This document shows, piece by piece, positions 23,315 to 34,307 of a stretch of 64,000 nt of DNA. The notes below the pieces were generated by a model. The model was not told the DNA's origin. It did no database searches and saw nothing but the letters and a program-made list of their open reading frames with translations. The stretch lies in assembly GCF_000526915.1 (NCBI RefSeq), contig NZ_JAGZ01000002.1, positions 434,001 through 498,000 on the forward strand, written 5' to 3'. Origin of the DNA: Mycobacterium genavense ATCC 51234 (GTDB taxonomy: Bacteria > Actinomycetota > Actinomycetes > Mycobacteriales > Mycobacteriaceae). The translations under genes were made by a program, and so were the position numbers. The stretch's first letter is position 1. Each line of letters begins with the position of its first letter.

Positions 23315-25324
23315 CTAACCGATTTGCGGGGGGTCGATCTGCACCCGGGCAGGTTCGTGGGTTTGCCGGGCGCTGAGCACTCCGACACCGCGGCGCAGGC
23401 TCGCCGCCAACGCCAGGCCCTGGTCACGCCGGACCCGCACCAGCATCCGGATCACCGACACGCCCGGCGGGGTGCCCGGCGGGCGACGCACGCCCGGCGG
23501 CAGGTCGACCGGGCCGAGCTGCTCGGCACCGTCGGGCAGTGCCACCTCGTCGAGCAATGCCGTCACCGCTTCGGTGCTGCCGTCGATGGCGGCCATGTGC
23601 ACACTCGGCGGCAACTCGACCTCGGCGCGCGCCGTCAGCTCGGCATCCGCATGGCCCACCGGATCCCAGCGGATCAGCGATTGCACGGTGGGAATGGACG
23701 ATTCGGCGATCACCGTCACCACGCCACCGTGGCCGCGGGGCCGCACCAGCGCCGCGGCGCTCATCCAGCGCCACAGCGCGTCCTCGGCGGCGCGTAGATC
23801 CTGGCGGCCCAACAGCGCCCAGGTGTCCAGCAGCAGCGCCGCGCCGTAGCCGCCCACCGCGCGGGGTTCGGCGCCCGGCGTGGCCACCACCAGGGCCGGG
23901 TACGCGGCGACCTCGGCCACGATCGCATCGCCCGCCGAGGTGATGACCTTCGTGCCGGTAAAGGCGCGGCCCAGCTCCTCGGCGGTGCGCCGGGCCCCGA
24001 CCACCACCGCGCGTACCGCATCCGACCCACACCGCGCACACCGCAACGCCGGCTCGGCCCGTCCGCACCACCCGCACACCGCCCCGGGGCCCCGCTCCCG
24101 CGACGACTCGGTCAGTGAGAGGGGCCCCGTGCAATGCCGGCACCGGACGATCGCGCGGCAGCGGCCGCAGGCCAGCGACGGCACGTAACCGCGGCGCGGC
24201 ACCTGCACCAGCACCGGCGCCCCCGCCTCGAGCGAGGAGCGGGCGGCGCGCAGTGCGATGGACGGAATCCGCGCCGAGCGCGCCGCCGGGTCGCGTTCGT
24301 ATGCGTAGCCGGTGTCGTCGAGAGCGACCACCCGGGGCGTGCGGGCCCGCACCACCGGCCGCGCCGCGACGATGTCGTGCGCCCAGCCGCTGCGCACCAG
24401 GGCGTGCGCCTCGGTGGTGCGGGCGTAGCCGCCGATCAGCGCGGCGCACCGGGCCTGATGCGCGCGCAGCATCGCCACCTCACGGGCGTGCGGGTAGGGC
24501 ACCCGCGGCTCGGCCAGGCTGTCGTCGGCGTCGGACCAGACCAGGACCAGCCCCAGGTCGGTCAGCGGCGCGAAAACCGCGCTGCGCGTGCCGATCACCA
24601 GCCGCGCCTGGCCCCGCAGCGCCGCCAGCCAGCGCCGGTAGCGCGCGGCCGGTCCCAGGCCCGCCGACAATGCGACCACGCTGCCCTCGTCGATCCGGGC
24701 GGTCGCGGCCGCCCACAGCGCGTCCAGGTCCCGCTGGTCGGGCACGATCGCCAGCGCCGAGCGCCCGGCGCACAGGGTCTGCGCGGCGGCCTCGGCGAAC
24801 CGCTCCTCCCACCGCTCCCCCGGCAGCGCCTGCCAGACGGCACGGGCGGCCCGCGCCTCGGCCAGCGCGGTCAGGAATTGGTCGCCGCGGCCGTACCCCT
24901 GCCAGCCGGCCGGGTCGACGGGCGCCACCTGCGGCGGCGGCCCGACCGCGGTGGGTTCCCGCTCCGCCCTGGCGTGCCGGGCCGGGATGGCCAGCCGCAA
25001 CACGTCCGCTCGGGTTCCGGCATAACGCGCCGCGACGGCATCGACGAGCCGGCGGATTTCCGGGGTCAGCACCGGTTCGGCGGACACCACGCGGTCCAGC
25101 CAGCCCAGCTTGCCGACGTGGTCGGTGTCGTTGCGCCGCTCCAGCACGAACCCGTCGACCAGGCGGCCGTGGAACCGGACCCGCACCCGCACGCCGGGCT
25201 GCGCGTCGTCGGATTGCTCGGCCGACACCAGATAGTCGAACTCGCGGTCCAGATGCGGTACCGACAACATCAGTAGCACCCGGGCGATCGGTTCGACCTC
25301 GAGTGGTGTGCCCGCGCCGCTCAC
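23315..25324 (-). CDS. priA: PriA-like primosomal protein with degenerate helicase motifs
   Basis: A 669-residue replication-restart protein of the actinobacterial type. The N-terminal DNA-binding domain (VLLMLSVPHLDREFDYLVS, VRVRFHGRLVDGFVLER) is present. So are the zinc-binding cysteines (LACGRCRAIVRCRHC, VCGWCGRAEPALRCARCG, residues about 400-450). The Walker A GxGKT and DEEH box of E. coli PriA are not seen: the equivalent regions read LCAGRSALAIVPDQ and LVWSDADDSLAEP. Actinobacterial PriA proteins are known to lack detectable helicase motifs, so this is a lineage trait and not decay. Intact frame. Confidence 0.9.
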   Translation of the reverse strand: MSGAGTPLEVEPIARVLLMLSVPHLDREFDYLVSAEQSDDAQPGVRVRVRFHGRLVDGFVLERRNDTDHVGKLGWLDRVVSAEPVLTPEIRRLVDAVAARYAGTRADVLRLAIPARHARAEREPTAVGPPPQVAPVDPAGWQGYGRGDQFLTALAEARAARAVWQALPGERWEERFAEAAAQTLCAGRSALAIVPDQRDLDALWAAATARIDEGSVVALSAGLGPAARYRRWLAALRGQARLVIGTRSAVFAPLTDLGLVLVWSDADDSLAEPRVPYPHAREVAMLRAHQARCAALIGGYARTTEAHALVRSGWAHDIVAARPVVRARTPRVVALDDTGYAYERDPAARSARIPSIALRAARSSLEAGAPVLVQVPRRGYVPSLACGRCRAIVRCRHCTGPLSLTESSRERGPGAVCGWCGRAEPALRCARCGSDAVRAVVVGARRTAEELGRAFTGTKVITSAGDAIVAEVAAYPALVVATPGAEPRAVGGYGAALLLDTWALLGRQDLRAAEDALWRWMSAAALVRPRGHGGVVTVIAESSIPTVQSLIRWDPVGHADAELTARAEVELPPSVHMAAIDGSTEAVTALLDEVALPDGAEQLGPVDLPPGVRRPPGTPPGVSVIRMLVRVRRDQGLALAASLRRGVGVLSARQTHEPARVQIDPPQIG

Positions 25325-25398
25325 CGCGAATCACCAAAGGTGTTGCCAGTCAACATGATTACCGTCCGTGGCCACAGCGTAGCGGTGACCACCGACAG

Positions 25399-26139
25399 TC
25401 AGCCTTCGGCAGGCTCGCGGTCATTGCCGGCGGCCTCGTCTCGACCGAAGAAGAACCCCGCCGTGATCAGGATCAGCGCCGCGGAGTAGAGCCACCAGAT
25501 CGGCACCGCCAGCGCCTCGTTGCCCAGGATGAAGCGACCGATCGCGATCATCGCGTCCAACGCCATGAAGCACACCGCCCCCACCGGCACCCAGATCGTC
25601 GGCAGCCGCGCGGCGATCGCCGTGCACGCCATCGCGGTCAGCACGACGACGTACACCGTCACCGGGATCGTCAGGTTCTGCGCACTCAGGTGCGGCCAGA
25701 ACCACACCAGCAGGGCGATCGCCGCCCCGCACAGGGCCGCCATCAGCGCGATGCGAACTCGCGACAGCGACTCCCTGACCACCAACGGCGCCAGCGCGCC
25801 CATGATGCACAGGTGCGCTCACAGAAATGCCGCCAGCCCCAAGACCAACGACATGGTCCACCACGGGATCGCCAGCAGCCAATCGCCGGTGGCCGACAGC
25901 AGCATCGCGGGCATCAGCTAGCGCCGCTCGCTGACGATCGGATGCGCGCACGCGGCGACGGTCAGCAGCAACGCCATCGACGCCTTGAACGGCGGCTGCA
26001 GCAGCCAGTGTCCGGTGAGCTCGGTGCCCGGCCGGGATTGCACCGCGACCACGGTCAAGAACACGCCGTAGCCGATGCCCGCCCAGCAGGCCGCCACCCA
26101 GCAGCCGGCCAGCACGCGGGGTGCGTACGGTACCTCCAT
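25399..26139 (-). pseudogene. YhhN/TMEM86-family membrane protein with two in-frame stops
   Basis: One continuous frame of about 246 codons encodes a polytopic membrane protein ([74 protein letters not shown]), the pattern of YhhN (lysoplasmalogenase-like) proteins. It is cut by TAG at 25918-25920 (after VSERR) and by a TGA about 29 codons later, between AAFL and AHLC at about 25822-25824. TAG probably replaced Trp TGG and TGA a Cys or Trp codon. There is no frameshift, so sequencing indels do not explain it. It corresponds to Rv1401. Its possible ATG (26139) overlaps the divergent lipI ATG; the true start may be further in. Confidence 0.8.
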
Positions 26140-27097
26140 GCCCAGCTTCGACAAAGCCGACGAGAAACCTCCTATCGACCCCATCTTGCTGAAGGTACTC
26201 GACGCGGTTCCGTTCCGGCTATCCACCGACGACGGCATCGATGCTGCGCGCCAGCGGTTCCGCGATCTGCCGCGCCGGCCGGTGCACCCCCAGCTGCGCG
26301 TCGAGGATCGCACCATCGACGGCCCCGCCGGTGCCGTCGCCATCAGTATCTATTGGCCGCCAACGGATTCCGGTGATGCCATGCTGCCTGTCGTCGTCTA
26401 CTTCCACGGCGGCGCCTTCGTGATCGGCGACCTGGACACCCACGACGGCACCGCCCGTCAGCACGCGGTGGGCGCCGAGGCGATCGTGGTGTCCGTCGAC
26501 TACCGGTTGGCGCCCGAGCACCCGTATCCGGCTGCCGTCGAAGACGCTTGGGCCGCAACGCTGTGGGTGGCCGAGCACGGCGCCGAGCTGGGCGCCGACA
26601 CCGCCCGGCTGGCCGTCGCCGGGGATTCGGCGGGCGGCAACATCGCGGCCGTGATCGCTCAGCAGAGCCGCGACGAGGGTGGGCCGCCGATTGTGTTCCA
26701 GCTGTTGTGGTATCCCTCCGTGCTGTGGGACCAGTCGCTGCCGTCGTTCGCCGAGAACGCCAGCGCGCCGATTCTCGACACCCGGGCCATCGCGCAGTTC
26801 TCCCGTTGGTACGCAGGCGATGTCGACCTGTCCAACCCGCCCGTCCGCATGGCCCCAGGGCGGGCGACGAACCTGGCCGGCCTGCCGCCGGCCTACATCG
26901 GCGTCGCCGGCTACGACCCGCTACGCGACGACGGCATCAGCTACGGCAAGCTGCTGGCCGCCCCGGACGTGCCCGCCGAGGTGCACAATGCCGAGACGAT
27001 GGTGCACGGCTACCTCGGCTATGCGGGCGTGGTTCCCGCCGCCACGGCCGGGGCGGATCGGGGGCTCGCCGCGTTACGGGATGCGCTGCACAGGTGA
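26138..27097 (+). CDS. lipI: LipI-like HSL-family esterase
   Basis: A 319-residue hormone-sensitive-lipase-type carboxylesterase. Oxyanion motif FHGGAF (about 89-94), nucleophile GDSAGGN with Ser about 164, acid in GYDPLRDDG, and His in MVHGYLGY. The start [14 protein letters not shown] at 26138 matches the M. tuberculosis LipI N-terminus; the frame continues upstream to 26075 without support. Closely related in sequence to NlhH, of which only a stub remains 23 bases downstream. Likely hydrolyses short to medium acyl esters. Intact. Confidence 0.9.
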   Translation: MPSFDKADEKPPIDPILLKVLDAVPFRLSTDDGIDAARQRFRDLPRRPVHPQLRVEDRTIDGPAGAVAISIYWPPTDSGDAMLPVVVYFHGGAFVIGDLDTHDGTARQHAVGAEAIVVSVDYRLAPEHPYPAAVEDAWAATLWVAEHGAELGADTARLAVAGDSAGGNIAAVIAQQSRDEGGPPIVFQLLWYPSVLWDQSLPSFAENASAPILDTRAIAQFSRWYAGDVDLSNPPVRMAPGRATNLAGLPPAYIGVAGYDPLRDDGISYGKLLAAPDVPAEVHNAETMVHGYLGYAGVVPAATAGADRGLAALRDALHR

Positions 27098-27119
27098 ACA
27101 ACGGGCGTACGGTGGACGA

Positions 27120-27383
27120 ATGATTGAGCCCACCGACGCCCGTCCCGAGATCGACCCGACGTTCAAGGCGTTGCTCGATCTGTTCCCGCAGGGGTTCGAC
27201 GCCGACGCCGGGGTCGCCCCCGCCCGCGAGCGGCTCAAGGTGCCGCCGGAGTTGTTGCCGGACCTGCGGATCGAAGACCGGACGGTCTGTCACGGCGACC
27301 TCGTCGACATTCCGGTTCGGATCTATTGGCCGCCCACCCCGGCCGAGATCTCACAGCCAACAGCCGCTACTTCGCCGAGATGA
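27120..27383 (+). pseudogene. nlhH: nlhH (lipH) 5' stub
   Basis: Only the N-terminal about 75 codons of an NlhH/LipH-type esterase survive (MIEPTDARPEIDPTFKALLD to VRIYWPPTP). Homology ends at about 27340, and the frame then reads AEISQPTAATSPR into foreign sequence and stops at TGA 27381-27383. The HGGG, GDSAGG, Asp and His motifs are all missing, so no enzyme can be made. The fusion point joins it to the tail of a monooxygenase gene. In M. tuberculosis several genes lie between these two (vapBC10, PE_PGRS25, Rv1395, cyp132), so a multi-gene deletion is implied. Confidence 0.85.
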
Positions 27384-27550
27384 TGCGCAAGCGGCACCGG
27401 CAGATCTTCTGGCAGGACAGCTGCCGACTGGCCAACAGCTACTACTTCGACAAGAACTGTGACGTGCCGCTGCGCCCGGCCACCACGATGGAGGCGTACT
27501 GGCGCAGCCGCCGATTCGACCTCGACGACTACCGATTCACCGGCCGCTAG
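27344..27550 (+). pseudogene. 3' remnant of an FAD-dependent monooxygenase (Rv1393c-like)
   Basis: About 68 codons in a different frame from the nlhH stub read DLTANSRYFAEMMRKRHRQI, then WQDSCRLANSYYFDKN, DVPLRPATTMEAYWRSRRFD and LDDYRF before TAG at 27548-27550. This resembles the C-terminus of mycobacterial flavin-containing/Baeyer-Villiger-type monooxygenases. The FAD and NADPH domains are absent. It is joined directly to nlhH sequence at about 27340-27347. The stop lies 10 bases before the next gene. Assignment to Rv1393c is from gene order plus sequence impression. Confidence 0.7.
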
Positions 27551-27560
27551 GCAGAAACGC

Positions 27561-28160
27561 ATGGCCAAGGTGTTTTCCCGACTCGACGAGTCGCTGCGGG
27601 AATTCATCGACGGCCAGGCCATGTTCTTCGTCGCCACCGCCCCTGCCGAGGGAGAACGAAGCAACCTCTCCCCCAAGGGATATCGCGATACCTTCGCGGT
27701 GCTCGACGATCACCGGGTGGCCTACCTCGATCTGTTCGGCAGCGGCGTGGAAACGATCGCGCACCTGCGCGACAACGGCCGTATCACCGTCATGTTCTGT
27801 TCGTTCACCCGCAATTCACGAATCCTGCGACTGTTCGGTACCGGGCGGGCGGTGCGCCCGGATGACGCCGAATTCACCGAATTGCTAACGCATTTCGGGC
27901 ACCCGCCGCCCGGCGTGCGGGCCGCGATCGTCATCGACGTCGAGCGGATCGCCGACGCCTGCGGATTCTCGGTTCCCTACTACGAACTCGTCGACGAACG
28001 ACCGGTGCTCGCCGCCTATCACGCCAAAGCCGGCCACGAAAAGTTCGCCCGCCTGGCCGACCGCAATCGACACAGCATCGACGGGCTGGCCGCACTGGAC
28101 CCCGACCATCCGCTGCCGAACAGTCCCGAATATCGCGCACCGCGGGCGCGCACCCACTAG
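27561..28160 (+). CDS. Pyridoxamine-5'-phosphate-oxidase-like FMN-binding protein
   Basis: A 199-residue split-barrel flavoprotein-family protein. ATG 27561 begins MAKVFSRLDESLREFIDGQ. The characteristic strand patterns MFFVATAP, NLSPKGYRDTFAVLDDHRVAYLDLFGSGVETIAHL, GRITVMFCSF and RLFGTGRAV match the PPOx-related group. Substrate and cofactor (FMN or F420) cannot be told. It follows the monooxygenase remnant by 10 bases and may once have been co-transcribed. Frame intact. Confidence 0.8.
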   Translation: MAKVFSRLDESLREFIDGQAMFFVATAPAEGERSNLSPKGYRDTFAVLDDHRVAYLDLFGSGVETIAHLRDNGRITVMFCSFTRNSRILRLFGTGRAVRPDDAEFTELLTHFGHPPPGVRAAIVIDVERIADACGFSVPYYELVDERPVLAAYHAKAGHEKFARLADRNRHSIDGLAALDPDHPLPNSPEYRAPRARTH

Positions 28161-28225
28161 CATCTGTTTGCCAGAGGGACCTGGACTGTCGCGGGATGCG
28201 GCCCGAGTTTAGGGATGTCACGCGG

Positions 28226-28972
28226 ATGACGAAGACTGCGTTGGTCACTGGCGCCGCCAAACGCATCGGCCGCGCGATTGCGCTCGAGTTGGCTCGGGGC
28301 GGCTACGACGTCGCCATCCACTTTCATCGTCCTGGGTGGACTCCGAGACGCTGGCCATGGAGATCGGTTCGCTGGGTCGGCGCACGGCGCTGATCCAGGC
28401 CGACCTGGCCGACGAGGCGGCGGTCGAAGCCATTCTGCCGGAGGCGATCACGCGACTCGGCTCGGTCGACACCCTGGTCAACAACGCCAGCGTCTACCAG
28501 AGCGACGACGTGCTGGACGTGACGCGGCCCAGTTGGGATCGCCACATGGCGATCAACCTGCGGGCGCCGTTCGTGCTGACCCAACAATTCGCTCGGTTAC
28601 TGCCCGACGACATGCATGGTGCTGTGGTCAACCTGCTCGACCAGGCGGTGTGGAACCTGACCCCGCACGCCGTCAGCTACACCGCCAGCAAGGGCGCGCT
28701 GTGGACGCTGACCCAAAGCCTGGCGCTGGGCCTGGCGCCGCGCATTCGGGTGAACGGCATCGGCCCGGTCCTACCGAACACCAGCCAGAGCCCGGAGCAA
28801 TTCGAGGAGCACTGGTCCAGCCTGCCGCTGGGACGCCGAATCTTGCCGGCCGACATCGCCCGCACCGCGCGCTTTCTGATCGAATCGCCGTCGCTGACCG
28901 GGCAGATGATCGCCGTCGACGGCGGCGAGCACCTAGCGTGGGCTCAGGCCAAACACGAGGCGTCCTGGGAGA

Positions 28973-28989
<17 letters not shown>
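28226..28989 (+). pseudogene. Short-chain dehydrogenase/reductase, single-base frameshift
   Basis: A classical SDR of about 254 residues, similar to pteridine-reductase/FabG-type enzymes. The 5' part carries TGAAKRIG (cofactor loop) and runs to VAIHFHR. The remainder, in another frame from about 28330, carries LVNNASV, VNLLDQ, the catalytic SYTASKG and IAVDGGEHLAW. A one-base deletion in about 28322-28335 (CATCGTCCTGGGTGGAC) explains the break. The downstream 217-codon frame lacks the NADP-binding loop. The stop lies 17 bases inside the convergent metK gene. Upstream start at 28196 also possible. Confidence 0.82.
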
Positions 28990-30184
<1,195 letters not shown>

Positions 30185-30311
30185 CGCGTCATCCTTCCGT
30201 CTTGCCTAAATGTTAGTTAGACAAATTATTTTAAGTGTTCGTGGCACAGCCGGCGAGGCCGGTCGTGATTGCAACCTTTCTAGCAACCTGCCGCCGGACC
30301 CTTCGAGCGGG

Positions 30312-31562
30312 CTAGCCGGCGCCGCCCTGCAGAAAAGCGACAATCGCGTCGACGATGCGACTGGCCATCAGCGTCTTCGACCCGTGCTGCAGCGCGGCCT
30401 CGGTCCCGTCGGAGGCCAGCAGCCAGCCGTCGTTGCTGTCCACCTCGAACGCCCTGCCCTCGCCGACCGCGTTGACCACCAACAGGTCACATCCCTTGCG
30501 GCGCAACTTCGCTCGCGCGTGCAACAGCACGTCGCCGTTGGCGTCACCGGTCTCGGCGGCGAATCCGACGATGGCCCGCATGTTGGGCAACTCGCCGTGG
30601 GCTCGCGCGCGCACCGCGCCGGCCAGCACGTCGTCGTTGCGCACCAGCTCGATCGTCGGCGCGTCGTCGGCGTCGTTCGGGCCCTTTTTGATCTTCGCGG
30701 CGGCAACACGCGCGGGCCGGAAGTCGGCGACCGCGGCGGCCATCACCAGGACATCGGCCGCCGGCGCGTGCTTGGACACCGCGTCGGCGAGCTGCGCGGC
30801 GGAGCTGATATGCACGACTTCCACGCCGGCCGGATCGACGAGCCCGGCGGTGTGGCCGGCGATCAGCGTGACCTCGGCACCGCGCTGGGCGGCCACCCGC
30901 GCGACGGCGTAGCCCTGCTTGCCGGAGCTGCGGTTGCCGATGAAGCGGACCGGATCGATCGGCTCGCGGGTACCGCCGGCGGTCACCAGCAGCTTGCGGC
31001 CGGCCAGGTCGTAGGGCAGCGCGTCACCTCGCTCCAGCAGCAGATGCGCCAGGGTGGTGATCTCTTCGGCCTCGGGCAGCCGTCCTTTGCCGCTGTCCGT
31101 GCCGGTGAGCCGTCCATATGCCGGTTCCAGCACCACAGCGCCGCGGCGGCGCAAAGTCGCCACGTTGTCAACGGTGGCCGGGTGTAACCACATCTCGGTG
31201 TGCATCGCCGGGGCGAACAGCACCGGACATCGCGCCGTGAGCAGCGTCGCGGTCAGCAGGTCGTCGGCGCGGCCATGCACCGCGCGGGCCAACAGGTCGG
31301 CGGTGGCCGGTGCCACCACGACCAGGTCGGCCTGCTGGCCGAGCCGGACGTGCGGCACCTCGGCGACGTCGGTGAAGACGCCTGTGTGCACCGGTTGGCC
31401 GGACAGCGCCTCGAACGTGGCGGCGCCGACGAAGCGCAACGCGGACTCGGTCGGGATGACGCGGACCTCATGGCCGGCCTCGGCGAGCTGCCGGACGACA
31501 GTGCACGCCTTGTACGCGGCGATACCCCCGGAGACACCGACGACGATCCGCTTGCGATTCAC
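30312..31562 (-). CDS. coaBC: CoaBC, phosphopantothenoylcysteine synthase/decarboxylase
   Basis: A roughly 416-residue bifunctional CoA-biosynthesis enzyme (Dfp). The N-terminal flavoprotein decarboxylase has IVVGVSGGIAAYKACTVV, ALRFVGAATFEALSG, APATADLLARA and the PAMHTEMW clamp. The C-terminal CoaB synthetase has LVTAGGTREPIDPVRFIGN, SSGKQGYAVA and MAAAVADFRP. A GTG at 31562 (VNRKRIVVGVSGG) gives the expected N-terminus; the frame is open to a GTG at 31598 as a longer alternative. 127 bases separate it from metK. Intact. Confidence 0.93.
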   Translation of the reverse strand: MNRKRIVVGVSGGIAAYKACTVVRQLAEAGHEVRVIPTESALRFVGAATFEALSGQPVHTGVFTDVAEVPHVRLGQQADLVVVAPATADLLARAVHGRADDLLTATLLTARCPVLFAPAMHTEMWLHPATVDNVATLRRRGAVVLEPAYGRLTGTDSGKGRLPEAEEITTLAHLLLERGDALPYDLAGRKLLVTAGGTREPIDPVRFIGNRSSGKQGYAVARVAAQRGAEVTLIAGHTAGLVDPAGVEVVHISSAAQLADAVSKHAPAADVLVMAAAVADFRPARVAAAKIKKGPNDADDAPTIELVRNDDVLAGAVRARAHGELPNMRAIVGFAAETGDANGDVLLHARAKLRRKGCDLLVVNAVGEGRAFEVDSNDGWLLASDGTEAALQHGSKTLMASRIVDAIVAFLQGGAG

Positions 31563-31614
31563 CCACGCCGGTCCTTCTTCGTTGAAGCGGCTCACCACGT
31601 CGGGCCCCGTCCCG

Positions 31615-32025
<411 letters not shown>

Positions 32026-32652
32026 TCAGGCCGTACCAGGCGCGTTTCCCACCAGCAAGGATACCAATTCGGCGCACGCAGACTCCAATTGACTGTTGAC
32101 CACGACCTGGTCGAAGTCGTGTTGAGCTGCGAGTTCCTCGCGGGCGGTTTGCAGGCGGCGGGCCATGTCCTCCGGCGTTTCGGTGCCCCGCCCGATCAGC
32201 CTGGCCTCCAGATCCGCCCAGCTGGGCGGGGCCAGGAACACGGTGATGGCCTCCGGCATCGCCCGTTTGATCGCCCTGGCGCCGGCCAGGTCCACCTCGA
32301 TGAGCACCGGAAACCCCGCCTCGGTCGCGGCCCGGACCGGAGCCGCCGGGGTGCCCGATCGCTGCAGCCCGCCGTGGATTTCGGCCCACTCCAGCAGCGT
32401 GCCCTCGTCGATGAGTTGCTGAAAGCGGGCGGGACTGACGAAGTGGTAGTCGACGCCGTCGACCTCGCCCGGCCGCGGCGCCCGCGTCGTGGCCGAGACG
32501 CTGAAGTGCAGGTCCGGTACCCGCTCGCGCAGGCACCGGACCACTGTTGACTTACCGACCGCTGAGGGACCGGACAGCACCACCACACGCCCTTTGCCGG
32601 ATGGCGCGGGATGTGCGCGGTGCTCGGCGTCCGGTCCCTCGTCGACGTTCAC
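32026..32652 (-). CDS. gmk: Guanylate kinase
   Basis: A 208-residue GMP kinase. P-loop [11 protein letters not shown] (about residues 28-38), then [21 protein letters not shown] and [13 protein letters not shown] for GMP binding. Start GTG at 32652; the first about 20 residues are a variable extension as in other mycobacteria, and the total equals M. tuberculosis Gmk. Upstream is mihF, downstream rpoZ. Intact. Confidence 0.96.
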   Translation of the reverse strand: MNVDEGPDAEHRAHPAPSGKGRVVVLSGPSAVGKSTVVRCLRERVPDLHFSVSATTRAPRPGEVDGVDYHFVSPARFQQLIDEGTLLEWAEIHGGLQRSGTPAAPVRAATEAGFPVLIEVDLAGARAIKRAMPEAITVFLAPPSWADLEARLIGRGTETPEDMARRLQTAREELAAQHDFDQVVVNSQLESACAELVSLLVGNAPGTA

Positions 32653-32706
32653 CGGCGCCCCTGGGTTGGAGCGCCCACAGGCCGAGCGGCCTGCATGGTC
32701 GGCGGG

Positions 32707-33024
32707 TTAGGCGGAGCCGAACTTTTCCAGCAGGGCCTTGCGCTGGCGGTCGCCGAGCCCGCGCAGGCGGCGGGTCGGGGCGATCTCCAGCTCGGTCATG
32801 ATTTCCTGCGCCTTGACCTTGCCCACCTTCGGCAACGCCTCAAGCAGCGCAGACACCTTCATCTTGCCCAGGACTTCGTCACTCTCGGCGTCCTTGAGCA
32901 CCTGGGTCAGGTTGGTGCCACCGCGCTTGAGACGGTCTTTCAGCTCTGCTCGTGCTCGACGTGCGGCAGCCGCCTTCTCCAACGCGGCCGCGCGCTGCTC
33001 GTCGGTCAACTGGGGAAGGGCCAC
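32707..33024 (-). CDS. mihF: Mycobacterial integration host factor
   Basis: A 105-residue nucleoid protein (mIHF), DNA-bending and required for L5 phage integration in mycobacteria; its gene is essential in M. tuberculosis. The first about 40 residues are a basic Ala/Arg/Lys helix (LEKAAAARRARAELKDRLKR). A helix-two-turn-helix core, LPKVGKVKAQEIMTELEIAP and RLRGLGDRQRKALLEKFGS, contacts DNA. ATG 33024 fits the experimentally accepted short form. Intact. Confidence 0.96.
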   Translation of the reverse strand: MALPQLTDEQRAAALEKAAAARRARAELKDRLKRGGTNLTQVLKDAESDEVLGKMKVSALLEALPKVGKVKAQEIMTELEIAPTRRLRGLGDRQRKALLEKFGSA

Positions 33025-33459
33025 GATTCCTCCGTATCTAGATCATTCTCGTGTCTCTGCCGGGTACTTGGGCCCAGCGGAGACGACCGTACTCACGCTT
33101 CCTGACGAAATCTAACCCGACCCCCTGGTTAACAGGTTAAATGCGCAGCTAGCGCGGCGCCCACCGATGCCGTCGGCGGCCGGCTTCGGCATCGCTAGCA
33201 GCTCCCCGCTCCGGCACTCCGGCGGCCGTCGCGTCCTCGCGAAACGGCCCCCGAACAGGCCTTCTACCTGCTGTTTTGTGCCGTCACGGCACCGCGTCGG
33301 TGGCCGGCCGACGGACCGTCGCCGACGAGGCCGACTGATAGCCGCAGGCCTCCGTGCGGGGTATCACGATTTGCCATGGCGTGTCGCGCGTGTCGCGGCG
33401 CGGACAAACACCAGGTCGCCGGGTGCAAGGTGGTGAGAAAAATTTCCGACGCTGTTAAC
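33025..33459. other. Intergenic region mihF-pyrF; PE15/PPE20 pair not present
   Basis: 435 bases without a supported gene. The one rightward frame (33167-33436) is Arg/Pro-rich with no start signal and looks like noise. The part next to mihF probably holds the mihF promoter (AT-richer, about 33105-33140, including GGTTAACAGGTTAAAT). In M. tuberculosis a PE15-PPE20 gene pair occupies this slot; no PE or PPE motif is visible here. Confidence 0.6.
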
Positions 33460-33479
33460 CGGGGCCCGACACGGCCCCG
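33460..33479 (-). terminator. Terminator-like hairpin at the end of the pyr operon
   Basis: Immediately after the pyrF stop (TAG, 33480-33482) the transcript can form a perfect 7-bp stem, CGGGGCC paired with GGCCCCG, around a 6-base loop. No U-run follows; only AACAGCG-like sequence. It fits an imperfect actinobacterial intrinsic terminator at the end of the pyrR-to-pyrF transcript. Confidence 0.65.
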
Positions 33480-34307
33480 CTATTGGGCGCCGAGGTAGGC
33501 GACGGCGTCCCGCATTTTCTCCGCCGCGGCCCGCAGCTGCGAGACGCCCGGCCCGGCCCGCAGCACCTCGCGGGCCACCGCGGGCAGCAACTGGCCCGGA
33601 GCGGCCCCGCCCAGGCCCGCCAGGGCCTCAGGACGCCCGCCCTGGACTCCGACGCCCGGGACCAGCACCGGCCCGCCCAGCGCGCTGACGTCGGGCGCCT
33701 CGAAGACCGTCGCACCCACGACCACGCCGACGTAGCCGGGCTCGTCCGGGGCCGACGACCGGTTGACCACCGCGGCCTGGTCGATGACCAGCTGTGCCAC
33801 CGTGCGGCCGTCGAAGGTGGCCCGCTGCACGGTCGCGCCCTCCGGGTTGGAGCTCGCCGCCACCACGAACACCCCGCGGTCGTGTGCGGCGGCCGCCTCC
33901 AGCAGCGGGCGCAACGAGCCGAATCCCAGATAGGGCGACGCGGTCACGGCGTCGGCGGCCAGCGGCGAATCGGCTGCCCAGGCCGCGGCGTAGGCCGCCA
34001 TCGTGGTCCCGATGTCCCCGCGTTTGGCGTCGGCCAGTACCAGCACCCCGGCCGCGCGCAGCGCGGCGATCGTGCGCTCCAGCACCGCGTAGCCCGCCGA
34101 GCCGTAGGACTCGAAGAACGCCACCTGGGGCTTGACCACCGCGAAGCCGGAAAACGCCGCCACGCAGATGTCGCAGAACTTGGCCACCCCGTCGGCGCTG
34201 GTCGGCAGGTCCCACGCCCGCAGCAGCTCCGGGTGCGGGTCGATGCCCAGGCACAGCGGCCCGCGACTCGCCTTGGCCTCGGCCAGCCGGACGCCGAACC
34301 CGGTCAT
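33480..34307 (-). CDS. pyrF: Orotidine-5'-phosphate decarboxylase
   Basis: A 275-residue type-2 (mycobacterial) OMP decarboxylase completing UMP synthesis. [12 protein letters not shown] at the N-terminus binds substrate; the catalytic Lys/Asp motif is [14 protein letters not shown] (about residues 91-104); [11 protein letters not shown] and VPGVGVQGG close the barrel. ATG overlaps the carB stop by four bases. Last gene of the pyrimidine operon, followed by a strong hairpin. Confidence 0.96.
   Translation of the reverse strand: MTGFGVRLAEAKASRGPLCLGIDPHPELLRAWDLPTSADGVAKFCDICVAAFSGFAVVKPQVAFFESYGSAGYAVLERTIAALRAAGVLVLADAKRGDIGTTMAAYAAAWAADSPLAADAVTASPYLGFGSLRPLLEAAAAHDRGVFVVAASSNPEGATVQRATFDGRTVAQLVIDQAAVVNRSSAPDEPGYVGVVVGATVFEAPDVSALGGPVLVPGVGVQGGRPEALAGLGGAAPGQLLPAVAREVLRAGPGVSQLRAAAEKMRDAVAYLGAQ

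Noticed and set aside
33167..33436. 89-codon rightward frame in the mihF-pyrF spacer
   Set aside because: Arg/Pro-rich, no ribosome site, no recognisable domain; most likely chance in high-GC DNA.
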